5,946 bases of DNA. Source: an uncultured Lewinella sp. (GTDB taxonomy: Bacteria; Bacteroidota; Bacteroidia; Chitinophagales; Saprospiraceae). The DNA is taken from the NCBI GenBank assembly GCA_938021455.1, contig CALIGP010000095.1, forward strand, positions 1-5,946, written 5' to 3'. Numbering within the stretch: the first letter of the stretch is position 1; each line of letters opens with the position of its first letter. Below the pieces are notes generated by a model that was given only the letters and a program-made list of their open reading frames with translations, had not been told where the DNA came from and searched no databases. The translations under genes were made by a program, and so were the position numbers. Of this stretch, positions 4,812 to 5,946 are shown one piece after another.

Positions 4812-5453
4812 ATGCGCGACAACATCAACCACGAATACGACTACGCCGAATCCGTCTCCGGGCCAATCCCCGACTACCTGCTGGAAGTAGAGAGACAAAC
4901 TTACCTCCGGACGATGGCCCCACAGATGCTGAGCGGTCGTCTGCAAGGTCGTCTACTGGCGATGTTCTCTCAGCTCCTGCGGCCGCGCCAGATTCTTGAG
5001 ATTGGAACCTTCACCGGTTACTCCGCCCTTTGCTTAGCGGAAGGACTGGCCGAAGGCGGCGAGCTCCACACCATCGAGGGAAACCCGGAAACAGCCCTGC
5101 TGGCCACTCAGCATTTCGAGGCTTCTCCCTTCAGTCTACAGCTGCATCTACACCAGGGGCAAGCAATGGACATCCTCCCTTCCTTGACGCAATCTTGGAA
5201 CCTGGTTTTTCTAGACGGAGATAAACAAGCCTACCCCGATTACCTGCCAATCATAGCGGACAATATGGCTCCGGGTGGTCTCCTGCTCGCCGACAATGTA
5301 TTGTGGGACGGCAAAGTTGGAACGGGAAAGCAAGACAAAGACGTAAACGCCTTGCACCAATACAATACATTGCTTGCAAAAAGGACAGATTTTGAAGTGG
5401 TCCTGCTTCCTTTGCGCGACGGCCTCTCGGTCGCTCGAAAAAAACATAGCTAA
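4812..5453 (+). CDS. SAM-dependent O-methyltransferase, family 3 (COMT-like)
   Basis: This 213-residue protein has the usual length of the metal-dependent O-methyltransferase family 3 (caffeoyl-CoA/catechol type). Motif I, which binds SAM, is E-I-G-T-F-T-G-Y-S-A-L (residues 63-73). H-T-I-E (86-89) supplies the acidic residue expected to bind the ribose. F-L-D-G-D-K (133-138) and A-D-N-V-L-W (160-165) hold the probable divalent-metal ligands Asp135, Asp161 and Asn162, and Y-P-D-Y follows as in the family. The N-terminal part, with Q-M-L-S-G-R-L-Q-G-R-L-L (38-49), matches the helix that caps the active site. Substrate cannot be predicted; bacterial members methylate catechols and other vicinal diols. 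It is cytoplasmic with no signal peptide. The ATG at 4812 gives the complete domain and is directly preceded by eight C and an octamer repeat. It probably shares a transcript with the thioredoxin gene 51 bases upstream. Confidence 0.95.
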   Translation: MRDNINHEYDYAESVSGPIPDYLLEVERQTYLRTMAPQMLSGRLQGRLLAMFSQLLRPRQILEIGTFTGYSALCLAEGLAEGGELHTIEGNPETALLATQHFEASPFSLQLHLHQGQAMDILPSLTQSWNLVFLDGDKQAYPDYLPIIADNMAPGGLLLADNVLWDGKVGTGKQDKDVNALHQYNTLLAKRTDFEVVLLPLRDGLSVARKKHS

Positions 5454-5491
5454 AGCGACTTCATTTATAAATGAATTTTAAATCAGCTATG
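5445..5491. repeat. Nested inverted repeats over the methyltransferase stop
   Basis: CATAGCT (5445-5451) is inversely repeated as AGCTATG (5485-5491), and inside the pair lies a perfect 16-bp palindrome TTCATTTATAAATGAA (5460-5475) followed by TTTT. The methyltransferase stop TAA (5451-5453) falls in the structure. It could act as a weak AT-rich terminator or a 3'-end stabilising hairpin. GAATTTTA is also repeated directly at 5473-5480 and 5492-5499. Confidence 0.5.
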
Positions 5492-5569
5492 GAATTTTAG
5501 ACACTTTGTGTACATTTACATCAATTATTTTTTGAGGCACTTAACTAACACTGAATTCTACACAAATAA

Positions 5570-5601
5570 AAGCCAACTCTCACTACATGGAGAGTTGGCT
5601 T
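5570..5601. terminator. Bidirectional rho-independent terminator
   Basis: AAGCCAACTCTC (5570-5581) pairs perfectly over 12 bp with GAGAGTTGGCTT (5590-5601) around an 8-nt loop. T-rich sequence follows on the + strand (TATTTTTATT), and the A-rich AAATAAA before it becomes T-rich on the minus strand. It lies between convergent genes, 116 bases after the methyltransferase and 29 bases after the end of the minus-strand reductase, so it can end both transcripts. Confidence 0.93.
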
Positions 5602-5630
5602 ATTTTTATTCGGGTTGGGTATACTAACGA

Positions 5631-5946
5631 CTAAATCGCCGCTGCTTCCTCCTTCGGGAGCCCCTGCACACCATTAACCGTGGTGTATTTAAAGCTCAGT
5701 TTTTTGTCCGGGTAGATATAGCTGAAGGCAGATTGTAGGGCCATCGTACCTTCATGAAAACCGCAGAGAATCAACTTCAATTTCCCCTCGTAGGTATTGA
5801 TATCGCCGATGGCGTAGATACCATCAACCCCCGTACTATAATCACGGGTATCCACCACGATGGCGTTCTTATTAATCTGCAGCCCCCAGTCAGCGATAGG
5901 GCCGAGTTTAGGCGCTAAGCCAAAGAGAGGTATAAAATCGTCAACG
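5631..5946 (-). CDS. Ferredoxin--NADP(+) reductase, thioredoxin-reductase-like (C-terminal part)
   Basis: The minus-strand frame ends at TAG (complement of 5631-5633) and stays open to the right edge, so the start lies outside; the GTG at 5858 is an internal valine. About 103 C-terminal residues are visible. They begin F-I-P-L-F-G-L-A-P-K-L-G-P-I-A-D-W-G-L and continue I-V-V-D-T-R-D-Y-S-T-G-V-D-G-I-Y-A-I-G-D, the segment with the G-D that contacts FAD, then I-N-T-Y-E-G-K-L-K-L-I-L-C-G-F-H-E-G. This G-D-I-N-T-Y-x-G-K-L-K-L-I-L pattern is characteristic of the thioredoxin-reductase-like ferredoxin/flavodoxin-NADP reductases of Bacteroidota and Firmicutes, flavoproteins that lack the redox CxxC of true thioredoxin reductase. 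The full protein would be about 330-350 residues and moves electrons between NADPH and ferredoxin in the cytoplasm. The C-terminal tail G-L-P-K-E-E-A-A-A-I is probably lineage-specific. It converges on the methyltransferase, with a shared terminator between them. Confidence 0.92.
   Translation of the reverse strand, partial: VDDFIPLFGLAPKLGPIADWGLQINKNAIVVDTRDYSTGVDGIYAIGDINTYEGKLKLILCGFHEGTMALQSAFSYIYPDKKLSFKYTTVNGVQGLPKEEAAAI

Noticed and set aside
5856..5858. GTG (minus strand) as the start of a 75-residue protein
   Set aside because: The upstream frame clearly continues the reductase sequence (F-G-L-A-P-K-L-G-P-I-A-D-W-G-L), so the valine is internal.

Overview
The window looks like chromosomal DNA from a member of Bacteroidota, most likely a Saprospiria/Lewinella-type marine or freshwater bacterium. 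This is inferred from three things. The proteins resemble Bacteroidota families: the GH57/DUF3536 protein with a GT4 partner, the thioredoxin-reductase-like ferredoxin-NADP reductase, and a short acidic-tailed hypothetical protein. The start codons lack clear Shine-Dalgarno sequences. The intergenic DNA holds short 7- and 8-base repeats ending in C-runs. No sequence search was possible, so the placement is tentative.

Layout. (1) Positions 1-2090, + strand: the C-terminal part of a GH57-type glycosidase (DUF3536 region), cut by the left edge, overlaps by one base (TAATG) a family 4 glycosyltransferase. The two probably act together in glucan or oligosaccharide metabolism. (2) Positions 2091-2740 hold no gene. 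Just after the glycosyltransferase stop lies a complete 312-bp MITE-like element (2107-2418) with 30-bp terminal inverted repeats (29/30 matching) and a perfect 9-bp target duplication. After a quiet stretch comes a strongly structured leader (2615-2707) with two competing hairpins, one followed by six T. (3) Positions 2741-3766: a membrane-anchored coiled-coil protein with a C-terminal probably beta-rich domain, closed by a strong intrinsic terminator (3809-3846). (4) Positions 3847-5453: a probable three-gene + strand operon made of a small hypothetical protein without a normal start codon, a membrane-anchored TlpA-like thioredoxin that overlaps it, and a metal-dependent family 3 O-methyltransferase. 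Two repeat tracts punctuate this operon: a 63-bp run of nine heptamers with a C7 core before the first gene, and an octamer repeat ending in C8 that touches the methyltransferase ATG. (5) Positions 5570-5601: a perfect 12-bp bidirectional terminator separates this operon from a convergent minus-strand ferredoxin-NADP reductase, of which only the C-terminal ~103 residues are present.

The coding content is ordinary. The less ordinary signals are the intact MITE, the attenuator-like leader, the repeat/poly-C tracts at gene starts, and the apparently lost or non-canonical start codon of the small gene at about 3950.
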